From positions 1-64,000 of the forward strand of contig JBKCVA010000153.1 in assembly GCA_046318115.1 (NCBI GenBank): 64,000 bases of DNA. The letters run 5' to 3'. Position 1 is the first letter of the stretch. The number at the start of each line of letters is the position of its first letter. Source of the stretch: Aquimonas sp046318115 (GTDB lineage Bacteria; Pseudomonadota; Gammaproteobacteria; Xanthomonadales; Xanthomonadaceae). Below, in pieces: positions 1 through 8,229 of the stretch. The position numbers were made by a program, and so were the translations under genes. The notes beneath the pieces were generated by a model. That model did not search any database and was not told where the DNA came from. It saw only the letters and a list, made by a program, of their open reading frames with translations.

Positions 1-24
1 TGTTTCATGTATTGGAGTGCCGAA

Positions 25-1515
25 ATGTCTGCCCTGCCCCGCTTCGAGAACGTCATCGCCGCGACGCCCGCCACCGCCCCACTCACCGTCGCTGTCGCCG
101 AGGGCGACGGCATCGGCCCCGAGATCATGGCCGCCACGCTGGAGGTACTGCGGGCGCTCGATCCTTCGCTCCACTTCCAGCCGCTCACCGTCGGGCTCGC
201 GGCCTATCGCGCCGGTCACGCGGCCGGGCTCGGGCCCGAGGTGTTCGAGGCGATCGACCAGCACCGCGTGCTGCTCAAGGGCCCGATCACCACGCCGCAG
301 GGCGGCGGCTACAAGAGCGTCAACGTGACCTTGCGCAAGACGCTGGGACTGTACGCCAACGTGCGGCCCTGCGTGTCGTACGCCCCCTATGTCCGCAGCC
401 TGCAGCCGGGCATGGACGTGGTCATCGTGCGCGAGAACGAGGAAGACACCTACGCCGGCATCGAGCACCGCCAGACCGACGAAGTCGTGCAGTGCCTCAA
501 GCTGATCACCCGCCCGGGCTGCGAGCGCATCATCCGTCACGCCTTCGAGTACGCCCGCAGCAATGGCCGCCGCAGCGTCACCTGCATGAGCAAGGACAAC
601 ATCATGAAGCTCACCGACGGCCTGTTCCATCAGGTCTTCGATGAGATCGCCGCCGAGTACCCCGACATCCGCAGCCAGCACCAGATTATCGATATCGGCA
701 CCGCGCGCATGGCCAGCCGGCCGCAGGACTACGACGTGGTGGTGACGCCCAACCTGTACGGCGACATCCTCTCCGACGTCGCTGCCGAAGTCGCCGGCTC
801 GATCGGGCTGGCGCCTTCGGCCAACCTCGGCCTGCGTGCGGCGATGTTCGAGGCGGTGCATGGCTCCGCCCCGGATATCGCCGGCAAGGACATCGCCAAC
901 CCGTCCGGTCTCATGCTGGCCGCAGTGATGCTGCTGCAGCACGTCGGCCGCAGCCGCGCCGCCGAAACCCTGCACAACGCCTGGCTGCGCACGCTGGAAG
1001 ACGGTGTGCATACCGCCGACCTGTGGCAGGACGGACTCAGCCGCGAACGCGTCGGCACCCGCGCCTTCGGCCGCGCCGTGGTCGCGCGCCTGGGACAGGA
1101 GCCGATCCGGCTCGCGCCCGTGCGTTATCCCGACACCGCACCGCATGCCGAGCCCAAGGCGGCAGTGCCCAAGGCGGTCGTCAACGGCGCCCAGAAAAGC
1201 TTTGATGGCGTCGACGTGTTCCTGCACTGGGACGAGGCCGGGCGCTCGGCCCAGCGCCTCGCCGAGCGCGCGCAGATGGCCGCCGACAGCTTCAAGCTGA
1301 GCCTCATCACCAACCGCGGCGTTCGCGTATGGCCGCAGGGCCATCCTGACACCTGGTGCAGCGACCACTGGCGGCTGCGCTTCCGCTTCGAGGACGCGCG
1401 CGCGGTGCCCGCTCTGCTGTCGCGACTGATCGAAGCCGGCCTGGAGCCGGTCAAGACCGAAAACCTGTATCGCTTCGGCGAACAGCGCGGCTACTCGCTC
1501 GCGCAAGGCGAATAG
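25..1515 (+). CDS. icd: Isocitrate dehydrogenase, Thermus-type long form
   Basis: This TCA-cycle enzyme oxidatively decarboxylates isocitrate to 2-oxoglutarate in the cytoplasm. The 496-residue product has the IDH/IPMDH fold: GDGIGPEI at residues 27-34, VRENEEDTYAGIEH near 140, NLYGDILSD near 245, and a GSAPDIAGKDIANPSG block near 285. A separate C-terminal domain (about 385-496) follows the catalytic part. That extension and the length match the roughly 500-residue Thermus-type enzymes rather than the 416-residue E. coli form. An in-frame ATG lies at position 7, but the ATG at 25 is preceded by GGAG at 14-17 with good spacing, so it is preferred. NADP preference is usual for this subtype but cannot be read with certainty. 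The gene stands alone; anything upstream is outside the window. Confidence 0.9.
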   Translation: MSALPRFENVIAATPATAPLTVAVAEGDGIGPEIMAATLEVLRALDPSLHFQPLTVGLAAYRAGHAAGLGPEVFEAIDQHRVLLKGPITTPQGGGYKSVNVTLRKTLGLYANVRPCVSYAPYVRSLQPGMDVVIVRENEEDTYAGIEHRQTDEVVQCLKLITRPGCERIIRHAFEYARSNGRRSVTCMSKDNIMKLTDGLFHQVFDEIAAEYPDIRSQHQIIDIGTARMASRPQDYDVVVTPNLYGDILSDVAAEVAGSIGLAPSANLGLRAAMFEAVHGSAPDIAGKDIANPSGLMLAAVMLLQHVGRSRAAETLHNAWLRTLEDGVHTADLWQDGLSRERVGTRAFGRAVVARLGQEPIRLAPVRYPDTAPHAEPKAAVPKAVVNGAQKSFDGVDVFLHWDEAGRSAQRLAERAQMAADSFKLSLITNRGVRVWPQGHPDTWCSDHWRLRFRFEDARAVPALLSRLIEAGLEPVKTENLYRFGEQRGYSLAQGE

Positions 1516-1592
1516 CGCGCCCCAGGCACAGGCCTTCCTTTGCTCGCCAGTAACCCGCTAGGGTTGACGCACGAGGAATACGGAGGCTGACG

Positions 1593-2252
1593 ATGCGCGG
1601 ACCTGGACTGCGGGAACTTCTGCTCACCCTGCCGCTGGCCCTGTTTGCGCCGCAGGCCTCGGCCAGCGCCTCGGCGCCTGCCGCATCGGGCGGTGAGCTG
1701 GGCGACCGCCCCGCGTTTCGCCTGCCCGAGCCGGTCGCCGACGATGCTCAGGACGCCTGCGGGCACAGTCCGCAGGCGCAGCGGCTGGCGGAGCTCATCC
1801 GCCGCCATCCACTGCAGCGTCGGCTCCGTCTGAGCTGCCATCCGCTCCTGGCCGAAGCAGCGCGCGCCAAAGCCGAGGAGATGGCCGCGCGCGACCAGGT
1901 CAGCCACATCTACGGGGTGCTCGCCCCCAATCGTCGTCTGCGCAGTGCAGGCTACATGCTGCCCGCCGACTATCCCGGCGCTTACCACAACCAGGTGGAG
2001 GCGGTGGCCGGCGGCTACGCCACGGCCGAGGAAGCCCTGCAGGGCTTCCTCGATTCGCCGCCGCATCGCACGCACCTGCTCGCGGAACATCCGTTCTACG
2101 CGGAGCAGGACGAGATCGCCGTAGGCTATGCACGCAAGCGCGACTCCGACTACGTCGACTTCTGGGTGGTGTTCATCGCCCGACGCGCCGACAGCGGCAA
2201 TCCTCCCGCCCTGCTGCAGGCGGATACCGGGACACCGACGAAATCGAACTGA
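1593..2252 (+). CDS. Secreted CAP (SCP/PR1-like) domain protein
   Basis: The product is a 219-residue exported protein with a CAP superfamily domain. The N-terminus is a signal peptide (MRGPGLRELLLTLPLALF followed by an Ala-Ser-rich cleavage zone). The CAP-like core runs from about residue 65 to 205. It includes LAEAARAKAEEMAARDQVSH, a NQVEAVAGG segment and a GFLDSPPHRTHLL segment, which correspond to the helix and the 'W-x-x-S-x-x-H' region of bacterial CAP proteins. A GGAGG ribosome site sits six bases before the ATG. Bacterial CAP proteins are extracytoplasmic and often of unknown activity, so no reaction is assigned. It is not obviously co-transcribed with the icd gene 77 bases upstream. 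Confidence 0.8.
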   Translation: MRGPGLRELLLTLPLALFAPQASASASAPAASGGELGDRPAFRLPEPVADDAQDACGHSPQAQRLAELIRRHPLQRRLRLSCHPLLAEAARAKAEEMAARDQVSHIYGVLAPNRRLRSAGYMLPADYPGAYHNQVEAVAGGYATAEEALQGFLDSPPHRTHLLAEHPFYAEQDEIAVGYARKRDSDYVDFWVVFIARRADSGNPPALLQADTGTPTKSN

Positions 2253-2351
2253 AGCGGGATACGTCACCCGCCGAGGAGACGGGCGCTGCGCGCTGCGAAC
2301 GCCGTTCGTCCGCGGCCCGAAGCGCTCGTTGAAGCGCAAGCCATCACCTCC

Positions 2352-3446
2352 TCAGGGGCGTTGGGCGCCACTCGCGGCCTCCAAGGCCGGCGCCAACAGT
2401 TCAGCGTCTGTCGCTCGTGCCTCGTCAGGCGCCCGCACACGGTAGCCCCGTCGCTGCAGATGCCCCAGAAGGTCGGTCTCGGGGTCAAGCAGGCTGCCGA
2501 TCGAGATCACCGCCACACTGGACCGGTGCTCGGCCAGCGCCTTGTCGACCGAGTCCAGCCAAGCCTCGCGCAGCCGCTCGGGCACATCGGTGATGTGGTT
2601 CTGCTCGCCGACGCTGGCGGAAAGGAAGGCGTCCTGACAGGCGCGGTTCTGGTCGCTGAAGGGCAGTGCCCGCAGCGTTTCCAGATCCCCCACGGCCCAA
2701 GCCTCGGCGCGCTCTCGCATGGCCTCGATGTCGGTTTCGAGTCGCTCCAACGTGCGGCTGAAGCACTCCAGATCGTCAAGCGGACTCCGAGCGAAGCTGC
2801 GGATGCTGTCCCTGGGGTCGGCAATCGAGACCGCGACCTTTGGCGTCTCGACCGGCAGCTTGAGCTTCTTCGCCGACTTCGAAACCGCACGCCACACCGG
2901 GCCCGAGCCGGTCATGCGCGCGTCCTCGATCGCCTCCTCCCAAAGCTTGATGGCCGCGAACAGCGGACGCCACGTTTCGACCTTGCGATTGCGGCCCAGA
3001 TAACGCTGCTTCAGCGGCTGCCAGCGCGCATACAGCTCCGGGCCGACCACTTCTTCCAGCCTTCGCTCATCGGGATTGCGCCGCGCCCGCAGCAGGCTGG
3101 GCAGCAGCGTCAGGGCGCGGAACCGTCCAATGTCCGCAGCAAAGGACACGGTGGGCGGCGCGATCAGCAAGCTTGACTCGGCCAGCCGCGCGTCGACTTC
3201 GTCGGAGACCCACTCGAAGCGGCGCGGCAGCGGCGACTGCGTGCCGAGGACCCACAGCACGTTGTCGCCTTGGCGCACCTCCCACAGGCCCGGCCCGGTA
3301 ACGCGGGCGATCACCTCCACGGTCTCCATCGTCGTCGCCTCGGCCGGCGGCGCCCCGCTGGACTCGGCCCGCACAGCGACCGGCGCCAGCGCGAATGCGA
3401 GGACACCGAGCAGCAGCGTTCGGGAAGCGGCGATGGGGCTTGGCAT
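2352..3446 (-). CDS. TraB/GumN family protein, degenerate (copy 1)
   Basis: The 364-residue exported protein belongs to the TraB/GumN (Tiki-like) superfamily, judged by the VTGPGLWEVRQGDNVLWVLG block near residues 49-68, the PLP motif after it, the VDARLAESSLLIAPP segment and the C-terminal VAVISIGSLLDP...LQRRGY element. Residues 1-27 are a signal peptide. Active TraB/Tiki members carry a GxxH motif here and another near the C-terminus. In this copy the first reads GTQS (residues 68-71) and the second lacks His as well, so a metal-dependent hydrolase role is doubtful. It lies immediately downstream of a paralogue with the same losses. Function is unknown. Confidence 0.75.
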   Translation of the reverse strand: MPSPIAASRTLLLGVLAFALAPVAVRAESSGAPPAEATTMETVEVIARVTGPGLWEVRQGDNVLWVLGTQSPLPRRFEWVSDEVDARLAESSLLIAPPTVSFAADIGRFRALTLLPSLLRARRNPDERRLEEVVGPELYARWQPLKQRYLGRNRKVETWRPLFAAIKLWEEAIEDARMTGSGPVWRAVSKSAKKLKLPVETPKVAVSIADPRDSIRSFARSPLDDLECFSRTLERLETDIEAMRERAEAWAVGDLETLRALPFSDQNRACQDAFLSASVGEQNHITDVPERLREAWLDSVDKALAEHRSSVAVISIGSLLDPETDLLGHLQRRGYRVRAPDEARATDAELLAPALEAASGAQRP

Positions 3447-3533
3447 GCAGTGCGCTCGCGTCAGTGAAGGCGGCGCACTCTACGTCCAGCCCGCCGTGCC
3501 GCGTGTTAGCGCCTCGCTAAGCGCGCCGACCAA

Positions 3534-4625
3534 TCAGCGCAAGGTTGCCGACAGTTCAGCCGCCGGCGCTTCTTCCAGCATGTCCACAGCATCCGGCTCG
3601 ACCACCTCGATACCGCGCGCGCGCAGGGCCTCGAACATACCGAGCTCCGGGTCGAGCAGCAGGGCGATGTCCAGCACGGCAACGCTGCTGCGGTGCTCGG
3701 CCAAGGCCGACTCGACCGACTCGATCCACAGCGCGCGCAGGCGCTGCGGGATCTCGTCGAGCCCGCGGTCTTCGGCGAACTGGGCCTTGAGGAAGGCGTC
3801 GCGGCAGGCCTGGGCCTGGTCGCGAAACGGCAGTGTGCGCAGGGCGGCAACGTCGCCCACCGCCCAGGCTTCGGCCCGCTCGGCCATGTCGGCGAGGTCG
3901 GCCTCAAGGCGATCGAGGGTGCGCTCGAAGCATTCGAGATCGTCCAGCGTGTTGTCGGCGAAGCTGCGGATCAACTCGCGCGGGCGGCCGGCTTCGATCA
4001 CCAGTTCAGGCCGGAAGATCTCGATGCGCTGTCGCCGGGCCTTGCGTTCGACCGCGTCCCAGACCTGGCGGCGGTAGCTCAGGCCGACGTCTTCCATGGC
4101 CTCGCTGTAGAGCTCGAGTGCTGCAATCAGCGGCCGCCATTTCTCCGTGCCGCGCTTGCGCGGAAAGTACTTGTCCTTGAGCACGAGCCAGCGCGCGTGC
4201 TGCTCGGGCGGCACGCGCTCGGCCAGGGTCAGGCCCTCCGGGTCGCGGCGCGCGCGCATCAGGCTGGGCAGCAGGAACACCGCGTTGAAGCGGTTGACCC
4301 CCTTCAGATCGAAGCCGGGCGGCGCGATCAGCAGGCTGGACTCGGCCAGCCGGGCGTCGAGCTCGGGCGACTCCCAGCGGAAGCGCTTGGGCAGTGGCGA
4401 CTGCACGCCCAGCACCCAGACCACACGCCCTTCGCGACGCAGGGCCCACAGGCCCGGGCCGGTCACCTCGGCGATGACTTCGACCGCCTCAAGTTCGCGT
4501 GCGGGCTCGACGCCGGGCGACGGAGCAGGCGGCGTGGCCTGCGCCGGTGCGCTGGCAGCGACGGCCAGCAGCAGACCGAACAGGATGCAACGCGCAGGGC
4601 GGAGAGGCTTGGGAAGGCGGGGCAT
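3534..4625 (-). CDS. TraB/GumN family protein, degenerate (copy 2)
   Basis: This 363-residue paralogue of the downstream gene shares the blocks VTGPGLWALRREGRVVWVLG, SPLPKRF, LDARLAESSLLIAPP and the C-terminal AVLDIALLLDPELGMFEALR. A signal peptide covers roughly residues 1-30 (LFGLLLAVAASAPAQA). The first family GxxH motif is GVQS (residues 73-76), and the C-terminal motif lacks histidine too. Two adjacent, same-strand genes of near-identical length separated by 87 bases point to tandem duplication. The shared substitutions imply that the histidines were lost before duplication. Both are predicted to be periplasmic or secreted. Function is unknown. Confidence 0.75.
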   Translation of the reverse strand: MPRLPKPLRPARCILFGLLLAVAASAPAQATPPAPSPGVEPARELEAVEVIAEVTGPGLWALRREGRVVWVLGVQSPLPKRFRWESPELDARLAESSLLIAPPGFDLKGVNRFNAVFLLPSLMRARRDPEGLTLAERVPPEQHARWLVLKDKYFPRKRGTEKWRPLIAALELYSEAMEDVGLSYRRQVWDAVERKARRQRIEIFRPELVIEAGRPRELIRSFADNTLDDLECFERTLDRLEADLADMAERAEAWAVGDVAALRTLPFRDQAQACRDAFLKAQFAEDRGLDEIPQRLRALWIESVESALAEHRSSVAVLDIALLLDPELGMFEALRARGIEVVEPDAVDMLEEAPAAELSATLR

Positions 4626-4681
4626 GCATGCAGCTTAGCCCGCGGCCGTTACCACTCGATGTGAAGCGACGCAGCGAGGTC

Positions 4682-6598
4682 TCAGTCGCCCGCGCCGAGT
4701 TGGCTCCAGGCCTCGGTCTCGCTGACATAGATGTGCGGCGCCAGACCGCGCTGTTTAAGCGCCTGGCCGAGCTTGGCGCGCAGGAAGGCCGAGGTGCTGT
4801 AGCGGCGCACATCGCTGTACCAGAGTGCATCCAGCCGCCCGACCATGTCGGCCCAGGCGCTCTCAAGCTCGGCCGCGATCGCGAAATGGTCGTAGTTGAC
4901 CACCGCACTCACGCGCCGCCCGTGCGGCTGCAGCAGGGCGGTCACCGCGTGCTCGACGGCGTCGATGTCCTCGGGCCGGGCGATACGGTAGTGCTCGAAG
5001 TTGATGAACAGCAGGTCGCGCGCGGCATCCAACTGCAGTCGTGCCGGCAGCGGCAGGGCGAGCAGGCGCTGGCGCAGGCCGAGCGCTGCCTCGCCGAACA
5101 GCGCATCGTCCATGGGTGGCAGCGGCTCGGCGATCGCCGGCACGAAGTCCATCTGCTCCAGCACATCGCGCTGGAGGTCCAGACCGGGCGCGAGCTCGAT
5201 CAGGCGCAGGCCGCGCTCGGTGAGTTCGAACACGCAGCGCTCGGTGACATAGAGCACCTGCTGGCCGCGACGGCGCGCCTGCTCGGCGCTGAAGGTGACC
5301 TGCTCGACCGCCTGCACGAACTTGCGCGTGATTGGACGACCTTCGCCGGCCGGCGTGAGAAAGCTGCCGACAAAGACCAGCCGCCGCGCCGACTGGCTGA
5401 TGTTGATGAAGCCGCCGGCGCCGGCAAGTCGCGCGCCGAAGCGGCTGACGTTGACGTTGCCGGCCGCATCCGCCTGGGCCAGGCCGAGCACGGCCACATC
5501 CAGGCCACCGCCGTCGTAGAAGTCGAACTGGTAGGGCTGGTCGATGATCGCCTGCGCATTCACCGCCGCGCCGAAGTTGAGCCCCGAGGCCGGCATGCCG
5601 CCGATCACGCCGGGCTCGGCGGTGAGCGTGATCAGGTCCAGCACGCCTTCTTCCGCGGCCACCGCGGCCACGCCCTCGGGCATGCCGATGCCGAGGTTGA
5701 CCACGGCATTTGGCGGCAGCTCCAGCGCGGCGCGGCGGGCGATCACCTTGCGTGCGCCCGAGGGCAGCGCCGCGATGCGCTCCAGCGGCACCCGGATCTC
5801 GCCGGCAAAAGCCGGGCTGTAGGCTTCGGCGAAAGTCTGCGGATGCAGTTCGGGCCGCTCGGCCAGCACCAGGCAATCGACCAGCACACCGGGAATCTTG
5901 ACCTGCCGCGGGTTCAGGCTGTGGCTCTCGGCGATGCGCTCGACCTGCACGATCACCACGCCACCCGAGTTGCGCGCCGCCATCGCGATCGACAGGCTTT
6001 CGAGGGTCAGGGCCTCTCGCTCGAAGCTGATGTTGCCCTCGGGGTCGGCGGTGGTGCCGCGGAGCAGCGCGACATCGATCGGGAACGCCGGGTAGAACAG
6101 GTAGTCCTCACCATCGATAGGCATCAGCCGCACGCGCTCGCCCGCGCTGCGCGCATTGACCCGACCGCCCCCGTGCCGCGGATCGACGAAGGTGCCCAGC
6201 CCCACGCGGGTCAGATGCCCCGGCCGGCCGGCAGCGATGTCGCGGAACAGATGCGAGATCACCCCCTGCGGCAGGTTCCAGGCTTCGATCGCGCCGTCGA
6301 GCGCCAGCTTCTGCAGGGCCGGCACCAGGCCCCAGTGGCCGCCGATCACCGCGTGCAGCAGGCCGGGCTCGGCCAGATGGTTGAGTCCACGCTGTTTGCC
6401 ATCGCCCTGCCCCGCCGCATAGACCAGGGTGAGGTCGCGCGGCGCGGCGGTCTCGCGGAAACGCCGCTGCAGCGCGATCGCCAGGTTCTCGGCGAAGCCG
6501 ATGCCGACGAAGCCGCCGGTGGCGACGGTGTCGCCGTTGTGGATCAGCGCCACCGCTTCGGCGGCGCTGACGATCTTGCCCTTGGCCCTGCGCTGCAT
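4682..6598 (-). CDS. Acyl-CoA:acetate/3-ketoacid CoA-transferase, fused alpha-beta
   Basis: This family I CoA-transferase moves CoA between carboxylic acids through a glutamyl-CoA intermediate. The alpha part (about residues 8-250) begins with GKIVSAAEAVALIHNGDTVA. The beta part (about 280-520) has GIGMPEGV and the TAEPGVIGGMPASGLNFG block, in which Glu328 is the predicted catalytic residue by comparison with YdiF-type enzymes. The product is 638 residues, about 100 longer than YdiF. The extra C-terminal part (from about 530) contains a VVNYDHFAI motif and ends in SETEAWSQLGAGD. The ATG at 6598 is chosen because family homology starts there; the 20-codon upstream extension lacks support. The in vivo acid substrates are unknown. 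It is divergent from the aminopeptidase gene to the right. Confidence 0.85.
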   Translation of the reverse strand: MQRRAKGKIVSAAEAVALIHNGDTVATGGFVGIGFAENLAIALQRRFRETAAPRDLTLVYAAGQGDGKQRGLNHLAEPGLLHAVIGGHWGLVPALQKLALDGAIEAWNLPQGVISHLFRDIAAGRPGHLTRVGLGTFVDPRHGGGRVNARSAGERVRLMPIDGEDYLFYPAFPIDVALLRGTTADPEGNISFEREALTLESLSIAMAARNSGGVVIVQVERIAESHSLNPRQVKIPGVLVDCLVLAERPELHPQTFAEAYSPAFAGEIRVPLERIAALPSGARKVIARRAALELPPNAVVNLGIGMPEGVAAVAAEEGVLDLITLTAEPGVIGGMPASGLNFGAAVNAQAIIDQPYQFDFYDGGGLDVAVLGLAQADAAGNVNVSRFGARLAGAGGFINISQSARRLVFVGSFLTPAGEGRPITRKFVQAVEQVTFSAEQARRRGQQVLYVTERCVFELTERGLRLIELAPGLDLQRDVLEQMDFVPAIAEPLPPMDDALFGEAALGLRQRLLALPLPARLQLDAARDLLFINFEHYRIARPEDIDAVEHAVTALLQPHGRRVSAVVNYDHFAIAAELESAWADMVGRLDALWYSDVRRYSTSAFLRAKLGQALKQRGLAPHIYVSETEAWSQLGAGD

Positions 6599-6744
6599 GG
6601 CGTCCCCGTTCGGCGGCCTGCGTTGGTCGGCCAGCATAGGCACGTGCAGGCCGTGCACCTATCGGACCTTGGGGAAACCGGCACGCGGGTTCGCCTCCAG
6701 CGCCTGATAGCATTGGGCGGCTTTCCCTTCGAGCGGACCTCCGG

Positions 6745-8127
6745 ATGAACGGTTTTGCCTCTGCGGCCGAGGCCGCCCACGCCTGCCCCCTGATTCTCTG
6801 CACCGAGGCCAGCCTCGATGCCCTGCTCGACACGCTTGGGGAGTCGGCCCGCCGCTGGGCGCAGGCACAGGGCTTCCGCGGCCTGCCTGGCACCCATCTC
6901 ATCCTGCCCGAGGCCAACGGCGCGCTGGCCGCGGTGCTGGTCGGCGTGGTCCGCGCCGACGACCCTTGGGCGCTGGCCGGCCTGCCGCTGACCCTGCCCG
7001 AGGGCACCTTTGCGCTGGATGCACGCGGTCTGCAGATCGAGCGCGGCGCAGCCGTGATCGGCTGGGGCTTGGGCGCCTACCAGTTCACCCGCTACCGCAA
7101 GCCGGCCCGCGCCGCCGCGCGTCTCGCCATCGATCTTGAAGACCCGTCGCTGGCCGAAGCCGTCGCCCTGTTGCACGCCAGTCTGCTGACCCGCGACCTG
7201 ATCAACACGCCGACCGAACACATGGGACCGGAGCAGCTGGAGCAGGCTGCGCGCACGCTGGCGCAGGCGCAGGGCGCCGCGTTCAGCAGCATCGTCGGCG
7301 AGGCCCTCATCAGCGAGCGCTTCCCGGCCATCCATGCGGTCGGCCGCGCAAGCCACCGCGCGCCGCGCCTGATCGAGCTGAACTGGGGCAACCCCAGCCA
7401 TCCGCGGCTGGCCATCGTCGGCAAGGGCGTCTGCTTTGACACCGGCGGCCTCGACATGAAGCCGGCCGACGGCATGCGCAACATGAAGAAGGACATGGGC
7501 GGTGCCGCGCACGCGCTGGCGCTGGCCCAGCTGGTGATGGCGCAGCAGCTGCCGGTGCGTCTGCAGCTGCTGATCCCCGCGGTCGAGAACGCGGTCGCCG
7601 CCGATGCCTACCGCCCGGGTGAGGTGATCGCCACCCGCGCCGGCCTGTCGGTGGAGATCGACAACACCGATGCCGAAGGCCGCGTGATCCTCTGCGACGC
7701 GCTGACCTACGCGGGCGAGTCCAAGCCCGATCTGATCATGGACTTCGCCACGCTCACCGGCGCCGCGCGCATCGCGCTCGGCCCCGACCTGCCGGCCCTG
7801 TTCGCCAACCGCGACGACATCGCCAACGACTACCTGGCCGCCGGCGAGGCGCAGAGCGATCCACTCTGGCGCATGCCGCTGTGGCGGCCCTACATGAGTT
7901 ATCTGAAGTCCGGGATCGCCGACTTCGCCAACGCCGGCCCCTCGCGCATGGCCGGCTGCATCACCGCTGCGCTCTATCTCGACCGCTTCGTTGCCGCCGA
8001 GCAGGCCTGGACCCACGTCGACGTCTACAGCTGGAACGACAGCGACCGCCCGGGCCGCCCGGCCGGCGGCGAGGCGCAGGGCCTGCGCGCGGCCTGGGCT
8101 TTCCTGGAGCAGCGCTACCGGCGTTGA
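6745..8127 (+). CDS. Leucyl aminopeptidase family (M17) metallopeptidase
   Basis: This 460-residue cytoplasmic peptidase removes N-terminal amino acids. The C-terminal catalytic domain (about 150-455) carries the M17 signatures: GKGVCFDTGGLDMK with metal and catalytic Lys/Asp residues, MKKDMGGAA, the family signature NTDAEGRVILCDAL, and FATLTGAARIALG. The shorter, diverged N-terminal domain is typical of the Xanthomonadales-type M17 proteins rather than PepA itself, so the PepA symbol is withheld. It begins at an ATG 146 bases from the divergent CoA-transferase gene. A strong inverted repeat follows the stop codon within a few bases. Confidence 0.88.
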   Translation: MNGFASAAEAAHACPLILCTEASLDALLDTLGESARRWAQAQGFRGLPGTHLILPEANGALAAVLVGVVRADDPWALAGLPLTLPEGTFALDARGLQIERGAAVIGWGLGAYQFTRYRKPARAAARLAIDLEDPSLAEAVALLHASLLTRDLINTPTEHMGPEQLEQAARTLAQAQGAAFSSIVGEALISERFPAIHAVGRASHRAPRLIELNWGNPSHPRLAIVGKGVCFDTGGLDMKPADGMRNMKKDMGGAAHALALAQLVMAQQLPVRLQLLIPAVENAVAADAYRPGEVIATRAGLSVEIDNTDAEGRVILCDALTYAGESKPDLIMDFATLTGAARIALGPDLPALFANRDDIANDYLAAGEAQSDPLWRMPLWRPYMSYLKSGIADFANAGPSRMAGCITAALYLDRFVAAEQAWTHVDVYSWNDSDRPGRPAGGEAQGLRAAWAFLEQRYRR

Positions 8128-8130
8128 ACA

Positions 8131-8178
8131 CATCGGCTTGGCGGCAGGCGGCGCAGCCTGCGCGCCGCCAGGCCGATG
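8131..8178 (+). terminator. Long hairpin after the M17 gene
   Basis: Arms at 8131-8145 and 8164-8178 pair over 15 positions with one G-T pair and an 18-base loop. The hairpin begins three bases after the aminopeptidase stop codon. There is no T-run, so it may be a transcript-end stabiliser or REP-like palindrome rather than an intrinsic terminator. Confidence 0.45.
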
Positions 8179-8229
8179 CCCGACATCGCTTGCTCCGACT
8201 CCACAACTTTTCCCGAACGGACCCGCCCC

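Noticed and set aside
4499..6748. A 749-codon plus-strand frame opposite the CoA-transferase
   Set aside because: It is Arg/Gln/His-rich without motifs and mirrors the coding strand of a clear enzyme.
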